From positions 117,082 to 181,081 of the forward strand of contig NZ_NQOG01000005.1 of assembly GCF_002270485.1 (NCBI RefSeq): a stretch of DNA of 64,000 bases, in the 5' to 3' direction. The notes beneath the pieces are model-generated. The model had not been told where the DNA came from, searched no databases, and worked only from the letters and a program-made list of their open reading frames with translations. The stretch comes from Anaerostipes hominis (ex Lee et al. 2021) (lineage in GTDB: Bacteria > Bacillota > Clostridia > Lachnospirales > Lachnospiraceae). Below are positions 61,691 to 64,000 of the stretch, piece after piece (position 1 is the first letter of the stretch; each line of letters opens with the position of its first letter). A program made the position numbers and the translations under genes.

Positions 61691-62449
61691 ATGAAACGGA
61701 TAAAATTAGAAGTGGCATATGAAGGGACAAATTACTGCGGCTGGCAGATACAGCCAAAGGATACGACCATAGAAGGGGTTCTCAATGAGAAACTTGGCAG
61801 TCTTTTAGGAGAAGAGATCACGGTGATCGGTGCCAGCCGCACCGACTCCGGGGTTCATGCCCTTGGGAATGTGGCAGTATTTGACACGGAGACGGAGATT
61901 CCGGGTGAGAGGATCGCCAGGGCTCTGAACCAGAGGCTGCCGGATGATATTGTCATACAGTCTTCCAAAGAAGTGAGGGACGATTTTCATCCCAGGTATC
62001 AGGATACGAGAAAAACTTATGAGTATACCATTTACAATTCAGAGTTTGACAATCCGGTCACGGCGAGGCATCATCATTTTGTTTATGTACCTTTGGATGT
62101 GGAGCGTATGCGTACAGCCGCCCGCTATTTTTTAGGTGAGCATGACTTTTTAAGCTTCTCCACTACAGGAAGTCCTACAAAGACTACTGTGCGCACGATT
62201 TATGAGTGTGAGGTGAGGCAGAACAGCCGGTATATTACAATGAGAGTTACGGGAAACGGATTTTTATATAATATGGTGAGGATGATGGCCGGAACTCTGA
62301 TCTCTATTGGAAGGGGCAAAAGAGAACCGGAGTGGGTCCGGGAGCTTTTCCTGCATCCGAAAAGAGGAAAGGCAGGTCCAAATGCCCCGGCAAAAGGACT
62401 GACACTCATTAACATACGTTATATGAATGAAGAAAAGGAAGCTGTATGA
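61691..62449 (+). CDS. truA: tRNA pseudouridine synthase A
   Basis: The 252-residue enzyme has catalytic Asp52 in GASRTDSGVHALG and isomerises uridines 38-40 in tRNA anticodon arms. It has the standard location after ecfT. Its last 23 bases overlap the following redoxin gene if that gene starts at 62427. Confidence 0.96.
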   Translation: MKRIKLEVAYEGTNYCGWQIQPKDTTIEGVLNEKLGSLLGEEITVIGASRTDSGVHALGNVAVFDTETEIPGERIARALNQRLPDDIVIQSSKEVRDDFHPRYQDTRKTYEYTIYNSEFDNPVTARHHHFVYVPLDVERMRTAARYFLGEHDFLSFSTTGSPTKTTVRTIYECEVRQNSRYITMRVTGNGFLYNMVRMMAGTLISIGRGKREPEWVRELFLHPKRGKAGPNAPAKGLTLINIRYMNEEKEAV

Positions 62450-62774
62450 TCCCAAAAATTCTGTCCTGAAAGCATCCAAGACTCCGAAAAAAGACATAAG
62501 CTTTGCCTCAGAGGCGGAAAAGAAGATGGAAGAAGCCCAGAAAATGCTTCTGTTTACAACCAAAACTTGTCCGAACTGTAAGATGGCTGGAGAGGTCCTT
62601 AAAAGTTCCCAGATTCCGTTTGAAATCGTGGATGCGGAAGAACATCAGGAGCTGGTGCAGGAATACGGTATTATGCAGGCTCCGTCCCTGGTCGTACTGC
62701 GGGGGGATGAATTCGAGACTCACTGCAATGTTTCCAATATTAAAAAGTATGCAGAACAAAATCACTGCGGCTGA
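62427..62774 (+). CDS. Small thioredoxin/glutaredoxin-fold protein with CPNC motif
   Basis: The 115-residue protein has a basic N-terminal stretch of about 35 residues, then a redoxin fold with Cys48 and Cys51 in TTKTCPNCKMA, the cis-proline in MQAPSLVV and a helix end. It resembles the redoxin tail found on or beside anaerobic ribonucleotide reductases, or NrdH-like proteins. The start is uncertain: ATG 62427 overlaps truA and lacks a clear ribosome site, and ATG 62526 would give just the redoxin domain. Its partner is not identifiable here. Confidence 0.75.
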   Translation: MKKRKLYDPKNSVLKASKTPKKDISFASEAEKKMEEAQKMLLFTTKTCPNCKMAGEVLKSSQIPFEIVDAEEHQELVQEYGIMQAPSLVVLRGDEFETHCNVSNIKKYAEQNHCG

Positions 62775-62837
62775 TCACCGTCAATAGATAATAGCTGTCC
62801 CGGTCTGCTCTGTTTCATAATTTTTGGAGAAAATTTA

Positions 62838-62866
62838 TTGACACACCCCGGTCAGTGTTATATAAT
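62838..62866 (+). promoter_or_regulatory. Promoter of rplM-rpsI
   Basis: Perfect TTGACA (62838-62843) and TATAAT (62861-62866) are separated by 17 bases, a strong sigma-A promoter. Confidence 0.9.
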
Positions 62867-62888
62867 ATGAAAATGTGACATAAAAGAA

Positions 62889-62964
62889 AATGCTTACCCC
62901 AATGCCCCGGAGGGAGTATTTTATATAGAAGACACATTGATTGAGAAATTTAGGAGGAAGAACC
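62889..62964 (+). ncRNA. Probable L13-type r-protein leader
   Basis: The roughly 90-base untranslated leader before rplM contains a hairpin of AAAATGCTTACCCC (62889-62902) with GGAGGGAGTATTTT (about 62910-62923). Leaders autoregulated by L13 are known before rplM in Firmicutes. The match is by position and hairpin only. Confidence 0.4.
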
Positions 62965-63399
62965 ATGAAGAGCTTTATGGCAAGCCCATCAACAATTGAA
63001 AGAGAATGGTATGTAGTTGACGCCACAGGACATACATTAGGACGTTTAGCATCAGAGATCGCAAAAGTTTTAAGAGGAAAGAATAAGCCGACTTATACTC
63101 CTCACATTGACACAGGCGACAACGTGATCGTTGTGAACGCAGATAAAATCCAGGTAACAGGAAAGAAATTAGACCAGAAGATCTACTACAATCACTCTGA
63201 TTATGTAGGCGGAATGAAAGAAACAACTTTAAAAGAAAAAATGGCAAAAAAGCCTGAAGATGTTATCTATCTTGCAGTAAAAGGTATGCTTCCAAAAGGT
63301 CCTTTGGGAAGAGCAATGATTAAGAAACTTCACGTATATGCAGGCGCAGAGCACAACAACCAGGCTCAGCAGCCAAAAGCATTAGAGATCAAGTATTAA
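62965..63399 (+). CDS. rplM: Ribosomal protein uL13
   Basis: The 144-residue L13 ([45 protein letters not shown]) is complete. ATG 62965 behind TAGGAGG is chosen over the in-frame ATG at 62941. Confidence 0.97.
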   Translation: MKSFMASPSTIEREWYVVDATGHTLGRLASEIAKVLRGKNKPTYTPHIDTGDNVIVVNADKIQVTGKKLDQKIYYNHSDYVGGMKETTLKEKMAKKPEDVIYLAVKGMLPKGPLGRAMIKKLHVYAGAEHNNQAQQPKALEIKY

Positions 63400-63415
63400 G
63401 AAGGAGGACGATTAA

Positions 63416-63808
63416 GTGGCTACAGCAAAATATTACGGAACTGGTAGAAGAAAAAGCAGTATCGCTAGAGTATATTTAGTACCAGGAACAGGAAAGATCA
63501 CAATCAATAAAAGAGATATTGACGAATATTTAGGATTAGAGACATTAAAAGTAGTCGTACGCCAGCCATTGGTTGCTACTGACACTCTCGGAAAATACGA
63601 TGTATTGGTAAATGTTATCGGCGGTGGATTTACAGGACAGGCAGGAGCAATCCGCCACGGTATTTCCAGAGCTTTATTACAGGTTGACGGAGACTTCCGT
63701 CCGGTATTAAAGAAAGCAGGATATTTAACCAGAGATCCTCGTATGAAGGAAAGAAAGAAACCGGGACTTCGTTCTGCACGTCGTGCACCACAGTTCTCAA
63801 AGAGATAA
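63416..63808 (+). CDS. rpsI: Ribosomal protein uS9
   Basis: The 130-residue S9 ([19 protein letters not shown]) ends with the basic tail [16 protein letters not shown], which reaches the P-site tRNA. It starts with GTG 63416 behind AAGGAGG, 16 bases after rplM. Confidence 0.97.
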   Translation: MATAKYYGTGRRKSSIARVYLVPGTGKITINKRDIDEYLGLETLKVVVRQPLVATDTLGKYDVLVNVIGGGFTGQAGAIRHGISRALLQVDGDFRPVLKKAGYLTRDPRMKERKKPGLRSARRAPQFSKR

Positions 63809-63834
63809 TTTTTGCTATATAAGAGAATTAATCA

Positions 63835-63871
63835 ACCCCATGAAAACTTTTTGTTTTCATGGGGTCTTTTT
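63835..63871 (+). terminator. Terminator after rpsI
   Basis: ACCCCATGAAAAC (63835-63847) pairs with GTTTTCATGGGGT (63853-63865), then CTTTTT. The putative intron begins a few bases later. Confidence 0.93.
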
Positions 63872-63873
63872 AA

Positions 63874-64000
63874 GTATGACGGGCATGTCCGTGTTCTGTG
63901 GTGCAAGTCCACATAGGCGTAGCTACCGACGAACTTGTAAGCGACTCCCAAGGTTTGCATCGTGAGGTGTGGGCGAGAAGAAGGGATAGCGAAATCGTAG
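63874..64000 (+). mobile_element. Probable group II intron, 5' end (continues past the window)
   Basis: The sequence GTATGACGGGCATGTCCGTG opens like a group II intron 5' end (GUxYG, then a short ACGG/CCGT hairpin). The following GTGGTGCAAGTCCAC hairpin and the purine-rich GCGAGAAGAAGGGATAGCGA stretch resemble domain I. It has no coding capacity within the window; a reverse transcriptase/maturase would be expected further right. The placement directly after an intrinsic terminator resembles class C introns. The RNA has not been folded, so the call is tentative. Confidence 0.5.

Noticed and set aside
1..64000. CRISPR arrays, tRNA or rRNA genes
   Set aside because: No regularly spaced direct repeats, cloverleaf-like sequences or rRNA motifs were noticed on reading; a dedicated scan was not possible.

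Overview
The window reads as a chromosome segment of a low-GC, anaerobic Firmicute of the Lachnospiraceae type, perhaps Anaerostipes or a close relative. This placement is inferred from r-protein operon order, a zinc-type S14, an enlarged L17, GGAGG ribosome sites and the mix of PTS, PRD-regulator and aldolase genes. No rRNA, tRNA or CRISPR array was seen.

1-10.8 kb is a glycan locus. It holds the 3' end of a GH43 enzyme, IS and mobile-element debris, a divergent GH42 beta-galactosidase, and an operon of GH32 fructosidase, PTS EIIBC, GH3 beta-glucosidase, PRD regulator and PTS EIIA. 11-15 kb has a DeoR regulator divergent from an unusual interleaved operon: 6-phospho-3-hexuloisomerase, DhaK, 3-hexulose-6-phosphate synthase and DhaL. 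15.1-25.8 kb is a divergent, co-regulated sugar or sugar-acid locus. On the minus strand are a leaderless solute-binding-fold protein, two class III CoA-transferases and a MaoC hydratase. On the plus strand are a RhaT-type transporter, a Gfo/Idh/MocA dehydrogenase, a lactonase, a mutarotase, a DHDPS-family aldolase and, convergently, a FadR-type GntR regulator. Palindromes of the form TGGTANTACCA lie between the two arms. Two degenerate insertion sequences have damaged this locus and left only the start of a further amidohydrolase gene. 25.9-27.6 kb contains a decayed aldo-keto reductase, a frameshifted unknown gene and a MntA/HepT toxin-antitoxin pair.

27.6-44.2 kb is the S10-spc-alpha supercluster (rpsJ to rplQ). 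It has a strong promoter, a long structured leader, internal hairpins and two copies of a palindromic repeat. In related genomes rplQ is normally followed at once by ecfA1-ecfA2-ecfT-truA-rplM-rpsI. Here about 14.7 kb of accessory DNA lies between them (44.3-58.9 kb). It encodes two MFS carriers, a PRD regulator, a class II aldolase, Fe- and Zn-alcohol dehydrogenases, an Old-Yellow-Enzyme-type flavoprotein, a 2-hydroxyacid dehydrogenase, an FGGY kinase and an HPr-like protein without the phosphorylatable histidine. Four 20-bp palindromes, each ending exactly 8 nt before a -35-like hexamer, precede four catabolic transcription units and define a probable single-activator regulon. At the right border a probable c-di-GMP-I (GEMM) riboswitch and terminator precede a twice-frameshifted surface-protein gene.

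The housekeeping series resumes at 59.2 kb (ecfA1-ecfA2-ecfT-truA-redoxin, then rplM-rpsI). The window ends in what looks like the 5' end of a group II intron placed a few bases after the rpsI terminator.

The strongest candidates for undescribed biology are: the CoA-transferase/leaderless binding-protein/MaoC operon wired to a sugar-lactone pathway; the interleaved hexulose-phosphate/dihydroxyacetone-kinase operon; and the PRD regulon with its histidine-less HPr homologue.
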